Positions 51,602-59,916 of a stretch of 64,000 nt of DNA are shown piece after piece (within the stretch, counting starts at the first letter, position 1; the number at the start of each line of letters is the position of its first letter). This DNA is from Mesorhizobium sp. INR15. GTDB taxonomy: Bacteria > Pseudomonadota > Alphaproteobacteria > Rhizobiales > Rhizobiaceae. The stretch is from the NCBI RefSeq assembly GCF_015500075.1, contig NZ_CP045496.1, forward strand, positions 3,544,001-3,608,000. The letters are read 5' to 3'. The notes below the pieces were generated by a model. It searched no databases. It saw only the letters and a list, made by a program, of their open reading frames with translations, and was not told the DNA's origin. Both the position numbers and the translations under genes were made by a program.

Positions 51602-52474
51602 TCAGCGCTTGAGATAGATCGTCACCCAGCCTTCGCGGTGCAACGTTCGCACGTGGCGGAAATTCTGGCCGACATAGGCGGCGACAACGGCGTCGCGCTG
51701 CCGGTCGAGAATGCCTGACAGCACGATCGAGCCGCCAAGCGTGATGTGCCGCGCCATTTCGGGTGCAAGCCGCATCAGCGGCCGCGCCAGTATGTTGGCG
51801 ACGATCAGGTCGAAAGGCGCGCGTGCGCCGAAGATCGGATGGTGAAAGCCGGGCGCCGTCACTGTTTCGATCAGCGCCTTGACGTGGTTGAGGCGGGCGT
51901 TGGCCGCGGCAACCCTGACCGCCACCGGATCGATGTCAGTGGCCAGCACCGGAATATGCGCCATCTTGGCGACCGCGATGGCCAGCACCGCGCTGCCGGT
52001 GCCGAGGTCGAGCGCATTGCGCGGGCGCTCGCGCCGCACGACACGATCCAGCATCTCGAGGCAGCCTGCGGTGGTGCCATGATGGCCGGTGCCGAAGGCA
52101 AGGCCGGCCTCGATTTCGATCGCAAGCTCACCGCTGTGGCGCTTGCGGCGGTCATGCGCGCCGTGGACGAAGAAACGGCCGGCGCGGACCGGCTTCAGCC
52201 CATCCAGCGAGCGCGCCACCCAGTCGATGTCGGGCAAGGCCTCGCGCTCGATCGATTTTTGGATGGAGAGGTCGGCAAGGACGCCCTTCATCCGCGTCTC
52301 GACCGCGTCGACATCATCTTCGGTGTAGAGCGAGACTTCGTGGATGTCGGCGTCTTCATCGACCTCCAGCACCGCGATGGGAAGGCCTTCTTCCTCGAAG
52401 GCCATCTCAAGGGCCGCGAAAATGCGCTCGGCCTCGATCTTGCCGGTGGTGAAATGGAACCGCGTCTGCGTCAT
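51602..52474 (-). CDS. prmA: Ribosomal protein L11 methyltransferase PrmA
   Basis: A 290-residue SAM-dependent enzyme. An N-terminal substrate domain is followed by the catalytic part with GLAFGTGHHGTTAGCLEML, LDLGTGSAVLAIAVAKMAHI (motif I), DPVAVRVAAANARLN and FDLIVANILARPLMRLAPEM (the NxxA-like motif). It trimethylates ribosomal protein L11. It starts 10 bp after the SCO gene. Confidence 0.94.
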   Translation of the reverse strand: MTQTRFHFTTGKIEAERIFAALEMAFEEEGLPIAVLEVDEDADIHEVSLYTEDDVDAVETRMKGVLADLSIQKSIEREALPDIDWVARSLDGLKPVRAGRFFVHGAHDRRKRHSGELAIEIEAGLAFGTGHHGTTAGCLEMLDRVVRRERPRNALDLGTGSAVLAIAVAKMAHIPVLATDIDPVAVRVAAANARLNHVKALIETVTAPGFHHPIFGARAPFDLIVANILARPLMRLAPEMARHITLGGSIVLSGILDRQRDAVVAAYVGQNFRHVRTLHREGWVTIYLKR

Positions 52475-52484
52475 ATCAGGAGTG

Positions 52485-53090
52485 TCAGCCTTTCGCCGCC
52501 AGCCGCTTCAGTTTGGCAATGGCGGTATCCGCACTCTCGCCATAGGCGATGGTGCCGGCAAAGTCACCCTTGGCGTTGAGCAGCAGCACCGAGGCTGTGT
52601 GATCCATCGTATAGTCGCCATCGCTGGTGTCGACCTTCTTCCAGTAGATGCCGAAGGATTTGGCCATGGCATGGACCTTGTCAGGGTCGCCGGTGATGCC
52701 GGTGATGCGGTCGGAGAAATTGCTGACATAGGCGTTCATGATCTCGGGCGTGTCGCGCTCCGGGTCGACGGAGACGAAATAGGCGCGCAGGTTCTTGCCG
52801 TCATCGCCCAGCGTCTTCAGCCAGCCGGCCAGTTCGAACAGCGTGGTCGGGCAGACCTCGGGGCAATGGGTAAAGCCGAAGAACACGATGCTGGGCTGGC
52901 CGCGCAGGGCGGCTTCGGTGATCGGCGCGCCCTTCTGATCGACCAGGGTGAAGGACGCTCCGAACGGTTCGCCGCCGTAATGGCCGCGATACCAGTCGAA
53001 GGTCAGCCAACCGATGCCGGCCGCCATCAGGACGAGAATGCCGATCAGGATGGAACGCATCATCAGGGAAAGTCCGTTCGTCGATTTCAT
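52485..53090 (-). CDS. SCO1/SenC-family copper-binding thioredoxin-fold protein
   Basis: A 201-residue membrane-anchored protein. The helix at about 10-27 (MRSILIGILVLMAAGIGWL) is followed by the periplasmic SCO domain with FGFTHCPEVCPTTLFELAGW (copper-binding CxxxC), FVSVDPERDTPEI and the copper His in DYTMDHTASVLLLN. It delivers copper to the CuA site of cytochrome oxidase. ATG 53090 gives a normal anchor; the longer frame is rejected. Confidence 0.9.
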   Translation of the reverse strand: MKSTNGLSLMMRSILIGILVLMAAGIGWLTFDWYRGHYGGEPFGASFTLVDQKGAPITEAALRGQPSIVFFGFTHCPEVCPTTLFELAGWLKTLGDDGKNLRAYFVSVDPERDTPEIMNAYVSNFSDRITGITGDPDKVHAMAKSFGIYWKKVDTSDGDYTMDHTASVLLLNAKGDFAGTIAYGESADTAIAKLKRLAAKG

Positions 53091-53265
53091 TGGGTGACGC
53101 CGCCGCGCCAGGAGGAACAGTCTTAGCGGTTCGGCGGCACTCAGGCAAAGATGTCGCGTTGCCGCAACCGGCGGGACTTTCCGGGGTTGAGAAGAGCGAC
53201 TGCTTGTAATAGGGCCGGGCTTATCCCACCTGAGATCGGCAAAACTCGAACCGCAGGAGGCTCCT

Positions 53266-53754
53266 TTGCGAAAACTGCTTGGTGGCGCGCTGGCCGCGTG
53301 TGTTGTTCTTGGCGCTGGTGCCGCTGCCGCCGAGGAAGTGGGCAAGGTTGGTGTCGACTGGCTCGGCAATGACATCATCGTCGAGGCGATCAAGGATCCG
53401 AAGGTCGAGGGCGTGACCTGCCACGTTTCCTATTTCGATCGCGGCATCATCGACCGTCTGCACAAGGGCAACTGGTTCGAAGACCCGTCCGATTCCTCCA
53501 TCTCCTGCCGCCAGACCGGTCCGATCACCATCGGCGATATCGACATGGGCGAGGGCGGCGAGGAAGTGTTCAAGCAAGGCATCAGCCTGATCTGGAAGAA
53601 GCAGGTGGTGAACCGTATCTACGACAAAGCCAACGAGACGCTGATCTATCTCTCGCATTCGCGCCAGGTGCAGAACGGTTCGGCGAAAATGTCGGTCACC
53701 ACAGTGCCGCTCTACGGCCAGAACGTGGTATGGACCAACGGCAAGCCAAAGTAA
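53266..53754 (+). CDS. CreA-family periplasmic protein
   Basis: A 162-residue protein starting at a TTG behind GCAGGAGG. The signal peptide is LRKLLGGALAACVVLGAGAA (TTG start read as Met), cleaved near AAAEE. VGVDWLGNDIIVEAIKDPKV, GVTCHVSYFDRG and TLIYLSHSRQVQNGSAK match the CreA family, whose role is not known. Two cysteines could form a disulfide. It is divergent from the SCO gene. Confidence 0.9.
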   Translation: MRKLLGGALAACVVLGAGAAAAEEVGKVGVDWLGNDIIVEAIKDPKVEGVTCHVSYFDRGIIDRLHKGNWFEDPSDSSISCRQTGPITIGDIDMGEGGEEVFKQGISLIWKKQVVNRIYDKANETLIYLSHSRQVQNGSAKMSVTTVPLYGQNVVWTNGKPK

Positions 53755-53787
53755 GCCGGCCTTGCGGGACAACCCATGCCGGCGTAA

Positions 53788-54435
53788 ATGCGCCGCATGG
53801 ACCGTGCTGAAAACCTCGTCCTGAAAGATCCCGAGCCGCGCATCCATCCAACCGCGGAACTGAAGGCATGCAAGCTCGGCCCCTACGCCTCGATCGGCGA
53901 ACGGGTCGTGCTGCGCGAGGTGACGGTCGGCGACTTCTCCTATTTCGAGCGGCATGCGGAAGCGATCTACACGGTGATCGGCAAATTCTGTTCGATCGCC
54001 GCCAACAGCCGCATCAATGCGCTGGAGCATCCGATCGAACGGCTGACCCAGCACAAGGTCAGCTATCGGCCAAACGAGTATTTCCGCTGGCTGGGTGTCG
54101 ATACGGATTTTCGCGCGCGACGGCAGGCGAAAGCCGTCACCATTGGCCATGATGTCTGGATCGGCCACGGCGCGGTGATCATGCCCGGCGTTCGTATCGG
54201 CAATGGCGCGATCGTTGGCGCCAACGCGGTGGTGACGCGCGACGTTCCAGCCTATGCCATTGTCGCCGGCGTGCCGGCGAAGCCTGTCAGGCAGCGTTTC
54301 GACGCCGACGTGGCCGCGCGGATCGAGCGGCTCGCCTGGTGGGATTGGCCGGTCGAGAAACTCGCCAGGTCAATCCCCGACATGCAGGCCATGCCGATCG
54401 AGGCCTTCCTCGACCGCTGGGAAAATGACGCCTGA
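53788..54435 (+). CDS. Left-handed beta-helix (hexapeptide) acyltransferase, phosphonate-locus type
   Basis: A 215-residue protein. The coils include LKACKLGPYASIGERVVLRE, VTVGDFSYFERHAEAIYTVI and VTIGHDVWIGHGAVIMPGVR followed by IGNGAIVGANAVVTRDVPAY and AIVAGVPAKPVRQRF, which is the CatB/Vat-type acetyltransferase end. It resembles the transferases linked to phosphonate metabolism (TIGR03308), with the ALEHPIERLTQHKVSYRPNE insert, but no phn genes are present here, so the substrate is open. Start 53788 or 53797. Confidence 0.82.
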   Translation: MRRMDRAENLVLKDPEPRIHPTAELKACKLGPYASIGERVVLREVTVGDFSYFERHAEAIYTVIGKFCSIAANSRINALEHPIERLTQHKVSYRPNEYFRWLGVDTDFRARRQAKAVTIGHDVWIGHGAVIMPGVRIGNGAIVGANAVVTRDVPAYAIVAGVPAKPVRQRFDADVAARIERLAWWDWPVEKLARSIPDMQAMPIEAFLDRWENDA

Positions 54436-54631
54436 TCGCGGGTTTTGTGGGGCCAGGCTATTTCACTAGTGTCATTGGGCACCGGATCGGCCCTGGCGAC
54501 GGTGCCGGCACGAGCCATCTCCAGGCCGAGGCCGGCGGCGCCAGGCAATGTGCGGTAAGGGCTTTGATTGTCTGTCGTGGAGCAGGCCGGGCGCGTTTAG
54601 GGAACCATTCTCCGCGCGCTCCGGACTGAAA

Positions 54632-54715
54632 CCCCTTCCGCCATGCGGGGGTGGCGCGGCGGAAGGGGCTGGAGTTAAACCGCTGTGAAGCGGAAGGAAC
54701 AGGCTCTCATGCCTG
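54632..54715 (+). other. Hairpin-rich intergenic region, possible structured RNA
   Basis: Within the 478-bp gap 54436-54913 no gene is seen. Three hairpins follow each other on the plus strand: CCCCTTCCGCC / GGCGGAAGGGG (54632-54668, 11 bp), CCGCT-GTGA-AGCGG (54680-54693) and CAGGC / GCCTG (54700-54715). No T-run ends them, so it does not look like a plain terminator. I could not match it to tmRNA, 6S, SRP RNA or a known riboswitch by eye. It could be a small RNA or a leader of the downstream iron permease-like gene. Confidence 0.4.
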
Positions 54716-54769
54716 CAGGGTTACTATCGCGACAAACCCATAAAGTGTGTTTTCGGTCCCTTGCTCTTA

Positions 54770-54798
54770 TTGCGTGTATTCAATTGTGCTGGTTGTAT
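54770..54798 (+). promoter_or_regulatory. Possible promoter before the iron permease-like gene
   Basis: TTGCGT, then a 17-bp AT-rich spacer and TTGTAT, in the only AT-rich part of the gap, 116 bp before the ATG at 54914. Match to consensus is moderate. Confidence 0.3.
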
Positions 54799-54913
54799 TT
54801 GATGTCGTCGGGAACCGGAAGCGGCTGACGGATGTTTATCCGGAACGGAAACCGGGCGCGGGTCAGCCGGAATTTCGGCAACCCACGTTTTACATCAGCT
54901 ATTGAGGGCTTCG

Positions 54914-55342
54914 ATGATCGAGAAGACTTTTACCAAGGTTTGCAACTGGGTTGCGCACCTCACAGGATTGCCGCTGACATTTGCGATCTGCTGTCTGATC
55001 GTTGTTGTCTGGGCGGTGAGCGGGCCATTCTTCGGCTTCTCCGACACATGGCAACTCGTCATCAACACCGGCACCACGATCATCACCTTCCTTATGGTGT
55101 TTCTCATCCAGAACACCCAGAACCGCGATGGTGCGGCGATTCAGGCCAAACTGGACGAATTGATCCGCGTCAGCGAGGGGCACAACCACTTCATCGGCAT
55201 CGAGCACCTGACCGAATCCGAGGTCGAGGAGATCCGCGACAGATGCGAGCGGGCAGCGAAGCGCCACGACGAGAAGATCGCCGACATGGCCGCGAAGAAG
55301 GCCGTGACGCAGAAGCGCGCACCGAAAAAACGCGCTGCGTGA
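54914..55342 (+). CDS. Low-affinity iron permease-like membrane protein
   Basis: A 142-residue protein with two helices (LPLTFAICCLIVVVWAVSGP, about 18-38; LVINTGTTIITFLMVFLIQN, about 48-67). The pattern TGTTIITFLMVFLIQNTQNR DGAAIQAKLDELI (read as two adjacent stretches) is the signature of the Fet4-like 'low affinity iron permease' family. Bacterial members are much shorter than yeast Fet4 and iron transport by them is not proven. The C terminus is charged and Lys-rich. GAGGG precedes the ATG at 54914. Confidence 0.8.
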   Translation: MIEKTFTKVCNWVAHLTGLPLTFAICCLIVVVWAVSGPFFGFSDTWQLVINTGTTIITFLMVFLIQNTQNRDGAAIQAKLDELIRVSEGHNHFIGIEHLTESEVEEIRDRCERAAKRHDEKIADMAAKKAVTQKRAPKKRAA

Positions 55343-55346
55343 TCCG

Positions 55347-56213
55347 TCAGGACTTCATGAAGCTGGCAAAGGCATCCTTGTGGTCGGCATGCCAGCGCGA
55401 CAGAGCAGGGCGGTTTTCGATGATGTCGCCGATCGCCCAGGCCATGCGCTTCTCATCCATCGGGCGCTGGGCCTCATTGTCAGGGCAAAGGATGTAGAAG
55501 TCGCCTCGGACAAGCGATTCCAGCATGAAATCAATCACCTGTTCCCCAGTCCAGGCGCCGGCGGGTTTCTCGGTGGCGCCTTCCGTGAGGCCAGTATAGG
55601 TGAAACCCGGAATGAGCAGATGCGCCGACATATGGGCGCCGGGTTCGTTGCGCAGCGCGTGCGCCAGACCTTCGGTGAAGGTTTTCACGCCGGCCTTGGA
55701 AACATTATAGGCAAGGTTGCCGGGCGGCGTGGTGATGCCTTGCTTGGAGCCGGTGTTGATGATCAGCCCGGGCTTGGATGACGCCAGCATGCGCGGAGCG
55801 AAAGCCTCGACGCCATGCACGACGCCCCAGAAATTGATGCCCAGCAACTGCTTCCAGGCGTCGCGGTTTCCCCAGGGCTTTCCCGGGTTTTTGCCGACGC
55901 CGGCATTGTTCATCAGCAGCGACACACCGCCGAAGGTTTCGAATGCGTGATCCGCCAGCCGGTCGACTTCGTCGGCGCGCGAGACATCGGTGGCGACCGC
56001 GAGCACAGCGCTGCTGCCGGCGATCTTGCCGACCGCGCCGGCTGCTTCATCGAGGCGCGCACCGCCAATATCGGCCAGTACGATCTTCATGCCCATGGCC
56101 GCCAGCCGCTTTGCCGCGGCAAGGCCGATGCCGCTGGCAGCGCCGGTGATGACGGCGACATTGCCCGGGCCAAGCGCGGGCAGGGCTGTCTGGATTTCGG
56201 CGTCGGTGGTCAT
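55347..56213 (-). CDS. Short-chain dehydrogenase/reductase
   Basis: A 288-residue classical SDR. Cofactor motif TGAASGIGLAAAKRLAAMGM, ADIGGARLDEAAG (an Asp after beta-2, favouring NAD), LLMNNAGVGKNPG, and active site IINTGSKQGITTPPGNLAYN followed by VSKAGV (Ser, Tyr, Lys). The C-terminal HKDAFASFMKS tail is longer than usual. Substrate unknown. Convergent with the iron permease-like gene (4 bp). Confidence 0.88.
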   Translation of the reverse strand: MTTDAEIQTALPALGPGNVAVITGAASGIGLAAAKRLAAMGMKIVLADIGGARLDEAAGAVGKIAGSSAVLAVATDVSRADEVDRLADHAFETFGGVSLLMNNAGVGKNPGKPWGNRDAWKQLLGINFWGVVHGVEAFAPRMLASSKPGLIINTGSKQGITTPPGNLAYNVSKAGVKTFTEGLAHALRNEPGAHMSAHLLIPGFTYTGLTEGATEKPAGAWTGEQVIDFMLESLVRGDFYILCPDNEAQRPMDEKRMAWAIGDIIENRPALSRWHADHKDAFASFMKS

Positions 56214-56349
56214 TGGGATGATTTCCTTGTCCTGATGATGCCGAACTTAGCGCGGCAAGGCGTTCACGCAAGTCTTGCTCGCGTGCCCGCGGGTTGACCG
56301 GGCTGATCCTGGCTGCGCATTGTGCCGCGACAAACCGGAGACTTCCTGA

Positions 56350-56631
56350 TTGACGGACTGGGTCGAAATCCTGAAGCAGCAGACCGCCACCGGCGACCAG
56401 ATGGGCCGTGAGGTGCCGCAGATGCTGGCCAATCCCGACATCAGCGAAACACAGGTGAAAACCTTGTTCTCGGCATTGGAAAAACAGGCCGAGTTCGTCG
56501 AGAAGTTGCGCATGGCGCTTGAAAAATTCGGCCATGATTTCTCGATCATCAAGGCGGCCGAGCGGCTGGAGGAGCGCTATGCCGACCTTGCCGCTTCCGT
56601 GGCGGAAAAGCTCAAAGCGATGCGAAAATAG
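56350..56631 (+). CDS. Small helical protein of unknown function
   Basis: A 93-residue protein starting at TTG 56350 behind GGAG. It is wholly alpha-helical by composition, with heptad-like stretches VKTLFSALEKQAEFVEKLRM and AERLEERYADLAASVAEKL, so probably a coiled coil. No cysteines, no membrane segment. I do not recognise a family. It is convergent with the TMEM175-type gene 6 bp away. Confidence 0.65.
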   Translation: MTDWVEILKQQTATGDQMGREVPQMLANPDISETQVKTLFSALEKQAEFVEKLRMALEKFGHDFSIIKAAERLEERYADLAASVAEKLKAMRK

Positions 56632-56637
56632 GGGCGG

Positions 56638-57213
56638 TTACTTGTCCAGAAGCCGTGCGAACCGCCTGTCCGGTATAAACCAGATTGCGGCAATCGCTAC
56701 ATAAAGCGCAATGCCGATCCACTGGCTGACGAAGGTCAGGGGAATGGCCGCGATATAGGCGGCCATGGAGATCTTTCCCTTGCGGTCACTGCCGATCGCC
56801 TTGGCGAAGGTCGTGTCCTGGCCATGAAGCCGGTGCAGCATGACGACGAGGATGGTGTAGGCGATCGCGCACATCGCCAAGTCCACGCCATAAACGGCGA
56901 CCGGCACCTCGGCGAAATGGTTCTCGCCCATGAAGGCCGTGGTCACCGGCATCAGCGACAGCCAGAACAACAGGTGGAGGTTCGCCCACAACACGCGGCC
57001 ATCAACACGCTGCACGGTGTGGAACATGTTGTGCAGATTGTTCCAGTAGATGCCGACATTGATGAACGACAGAATGTAGCAGAAGAAGATCGGCCACAGC
57101 GGCACCAGGGCGGAAAAATCTTCGCCATGCGGCACTTTCAGCTCAAGCACCATGATCGTGATGATGATGGCGACGACGCCGTCAGTGAATGCCTCGACCC
57201 TGCCTTTGCCCAT
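56638..57213 (-). CDS. TMEM175-family (DUF1211) potassium channel
   Basis: A 191-residue membrane protein with six helices. The signature is at the N terminus: GRVEAFTDGVVAIIITIMVL then ELKVP, the RxxxFxDGVxAIxxT motif in helix 1 that lines the pore of bacterial TMEM175 channels. Other helices include PIFFCYILSFINVGIYWNN and LHLLFWLSLMPVTTAFMGE. Bacterial members form tetramers that leak K+. Single-copy gene, 134 bp before the MATE gene on the same strand. Confidence 0.88.
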   Translation of the reverse strand: MGKGRVEAFTDGVVAIIITIMVLELKVPHGEDFSALVPLWPIFFCYILSFINVGIYWNNLHNMFHTVQRVDGRVLWANLHLLFWLSLMPVTTAFMGENHFAEVPVAVYGVDLAMCAIAYTILVVMLHRLHGQDTTFAKAIGSDRKGKISMAAYIAAIPLTFVSQWIGIALYVAIAAIWFIPDRRFARLLDK

Positions 57214-57347
57214 AAAACCTCCCTGGTTGCTGGCACAGGTTTAGGGGAGGAAATTCAAGGACGCCATCTCTCATGCAGCGAACTACCGCTCTGGCTAGGT
57301 GGCCGGCCAGGTGCCGGTCCGAAAGCCTGGCGGGCTTTCAACAGCGT

Positions 57348-58820
57348 TCAGCCGTTCGGCGTTTCAGGCGACAGATGCGCGCGCTGGCGCGGGACGCCGA
57401 GGCCGGTGTCCGGCGGTTCGCCGGCTGCGGGCCTGTTCTCGATCATGTGCATGGTGCGCCAGCCGCCGAAGCGATAATAGGCCGCAGCGAGCACCAGGGA
57501 GGTGATCGAACCGGCCGCGAAGCTCCACCAGAGGGCCTCCACGCCGAACACGCCGCGCATGAAATAGGCGAAGCTGGTGCGTACGAAAAGCACCGAGATC
57601 ACCAGGATGATCAGCGGCGGCATGACAGCGCCGGTGGCACGCACCGTCGCGAACAGCACGATGGTGATGCCAAACAGGATGAACGACCAGGACGCGACAT
57701 TGTTGATGTGGGCGGCAATGTCGATCGCGGCGCTGTCGCTGCTCAGGAACAGGCTGAGGATCGAACGGTCGAAGACGTATAACAGGGCAACCAAGGCGCC
57801 GGTGAGAAGCAGGTTGAAGCCGACACCGGAGGCGGCGATGCGGCCGATCCGGTCCCAGCGGCCGGCGCCGACATTCTGCGCCGCCATGGAGGAGACAGCC
57901 GCACCGATGGCGAGCGCCGGCATCTGGATATACGTCCACAGCTGCGCGGCGATGCCATAGGCGGCGGCGACCTGCGAGCCATAGGAATTGACGATGCCCA
58001 TCACGGTCAGTGCCGAGACCGAGATGACGATCATCTGCAGGCCCATCGGCACGCCCTTGAAGACGACGATGCGCAGCAGAGCCGGGTCCGGCCGCAGCAA
58101 GGCGAGGTTGGCGCCGGCCAGCCGCAATGGATGCTTGCGCACATAGAGCACGATGAGGATGGCGATGACGCTGACCGTCTGACCGATCAGCGTTGAGGTG
58201 GCGGAGCCTGCGATGCCGAGTTCCGGAAACGGCCCGATGCCTCGGATGAGCAACGGGTTGAGGATGATATCGAGCACGACGGCGAGCGCCATGAAGACGA
58301 ACGGCGTGCGTGAATCGCCGGCGCCGCGCAGCACCGTCATGACAAAGGACAACAGGTTCATCATCGGGACGGCGACGAAGATGATCCGCAGGTAGGAGCG
58401 GGCCAGCGGCAAGGCGTCAGCCGGCGTGCCGAGTGTGTTGAGGATGGCGTCGACCCAGATCCAGCCGCAGACCGCGAATACCACCGAGACGAGGAAGAAG
58501 AAGGTGGCGCTGGTGCCAACGATGCGCCGTGCCTCGGGCAGGTCGCGGGCGCCGACCGACTGCGCCACCAGGATGGTTGCCGCCATGCCGATGCCGAACA
58601 CCGTGCCAAGGATCAGAAACAGCACCAGGTTGGCGTTGGACGTGGCGGTGAGTGCCGATTCGCCGAGAAAGCGGCCAACCCAGACGGCGTTGATCGAGCC
58701 GTTGAGCGACTGCAGCACGTTGGATCCGAGCACCGGCAGGGCAAACAGCAGAAGCGTGCGCGGGATCGGGCCGCTGGTCAGGTCGCCGGTCCGCCGGCGC
58801 GTGGGCATTTTTTCGTCCAT
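57348..58820 (-). CDS. MATE-family efflux transporter
   Basis: A 490-residue exporter with twelve helices in two MatE repeats. The first begins TLLLFALPVLGSNVLQSLNG and contains ILVAQSVGARDLPEARR; the second begins IVVFKGVPMGLQMIVISVSA and contains SSMAAQNVGAGRWDRIGRIA. ATG 58820 follows AGGTT and a TTG three codons upstream is ignored. Family members exchange Na+ or H+ for drugs or metabolites; substrate unknown. Confidence 0.93.
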   Translation of the reverse strand: MDEKMPTRRRTGDLTSGPIPRTLLLFALPVLGSNVLQSLNGSINAVWVGRFLGESALTATSNANLVLFLILGTVFGIGMAATILVAQSVGARDLPEARRIVGTSATFFFLVSVVFAVCGWIWVDAILNTLGTPADALPLARSYLRIIFVAVPMMNLLSFVMTVLRGAGDSRTPFVFMALAVVLDIILNPLLIRGIGPFPELGIAGSATSTLIGQTVSVIAILIVLYVRKHPLRLAGANLALLRPDPALLRIVVFKGVPMGLQMIVISVSALTVMGIVNSYGSQVAAAYGIAAQLWTYIQMPALAIGAAVSSMAAQNVGAGRWDRIGRIAASGVGFNLLLTGALVALLYVFDRSILSLFLSSDSAAIDIAAHINNVASWSFILFGITIVLFATVRATGAVMPPLIILVISVLFVRTSFAYFMRGVFGVEALWWSFAAGSITSLVLAAAYYRFGGWRTMHMIENRPAAGEPPDTGLGVPRQRAHLSPETPNG

Positions 58821-59071
58821 GACAAGCAACCTGGCAAATGTGAATCTGACGCGGCGACGATATCGCAGGCCGGACCGGGATGCACCCCGCGCTGTTGAGC
58901 AGTGGCCGAAGTCGCGGCATTCGATCGTGCCAGGCCTTGAGCGCCGACAGATGCGCTGAGCACGGCAGTCCGCATGCCTTTGTTCACCGTGTTCTCAAAG
59001 CTTCCAGAATGGGATACTGATCCTTGTGGGGTCGTATTCCTACTAGATCTTATGGATAAACCGGGGGGTTC

Positions 59072-59863
59072 ATGTCCGACAGTCCGATCTTTTTTGAGCG
59101 CCTGAGCCGGCGTGCGTTTCTCGGTGCGTCCGCTTTGGGCGCGGCCTCCGTGGCCCTTTCGGCTTGCACCACGACAGAGGTGGTTACGCCGCCGCCAGTG
59201 GCCGCGGCGCCGCCTGGGCCTGCGCTTGGCGATACCGCGACAATGTATACCGCACGCACCGATGAGGGCTTTCAACTGCCGGCCATCCCGGTCGCCAAGC
59301 TCGATCCGAAATTCGTGCGCCAGATCGTGGCCGATCCGACCGGCGAAAAACCCGGCACGATCGTCGTCGATGTCTCGGAGCACTTCCTCTATCTGGTGCG
59401 CGATGGCGGCAAGGCCATTCGCTATGGCGTCAGCCTCGGCAAGGCCGGCTTCGGATGGACCGGCACCGCCGTGGTTCAGGCGCGGAAGAAGTGGCCGGTC
59501 TGGACGCCGCCGCCAGAAATGATCCAGCGCCGGCCTGAACTGGCGAAATTCAAGGACGGTATGCCGCCCGGTCCGCAGAGCCCGCTCGGCGCCCGCGCGC
59601 TCTATCTGTTCCGCGACGGCAAGGACACGATGTACCGGTTGCATGGCACGCCGGAGTGGGATTCCATCGGCAAGAACGCATCGTCCGGCTGCGTGCGTTT
59701 CATGAACCAGGACATCATCGACCTCTACAGCCGCGTCAACGGCCCGGCGCAGGTCTTTGTGCGCGCCAACCTGTCGCCCGCCGCCAAGATCACAGCTGTG
59801 TCGAACAGGATGGCCGAGCCGATCGATGCCGGCGTGCCAAAGGACGCGGAGATGCTGAAGTAG
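59072..59863 (+). CDS. L,D-transpeptidase (YkuD domain), probable Tat-type lipoprotein
   Basis: A 263-residue protein. The N terminus RLSRRAFLGASALGAASVAL then SAC combines a twin-arginine motif with a lipobox. The YkuD domain begins IVVDVSEHFLYLVRDGGKAI and has its catalytic site in RLHGTPEWDSIGKNASSGCV followed by R, with the His and the nucleophilic Cys. It makes or uses 3-3 crosslinks, important for unipolar growth in Rhizobiales. A Pro-rich stretch (TPPPVAAAPPGP) links anchor and domain. Confidence 0.92.
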   Translation: MSDSPIFFERLSRRAFLGASALGAASVALSACTTTEVVTPPPVAAAPPGPALGDTATMYTARTDEGFQLPAIPVAKLDPKFVRQIVADPTGEKPGTIVVDVSEHFLYLVRDGGKAIRYGVSLGKAGFGWTGTAVVQARKKWPVWTPPPEMIQRRPELAKFKDGMPPGPQSPLGARALYLFRDGKDTMYRLHGTPEWDSIGKNASSGCVRFMNQDIIDLYSRVNGPAQVFVRANLSPAAKITAVSNRMAEPIDAGVPKDAEMLK

Positions 59864-59879
59864 CCTTCACGCTCCTAAC

Positions 59880-59904
59880 AGGCGGACGCGCCAAGCGCCC
59901 GCCT
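59880..59904. terminator. Bidirectional terminator between convergent genes
   Basis: AGGCGG-A-CGC pairs with GCG-C-CCGCCT (one internal mismatch) around GCCAA, between the L,D-transpeptidase and esterase-like genes. Confidence 0.65.
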
Positions 59905-59916
59905 TTGCGGTGGTTG

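Noticed and set aside
54436..54913. Possible tmRNA, 6S RNA, SRP RNA or cobalamin riboswitch in the gap
   Set aside because: None of the diagnostic sequences (tag-peptide reading frame, SRP apical loop, B12 box, 6S bubble) could be found by eye.
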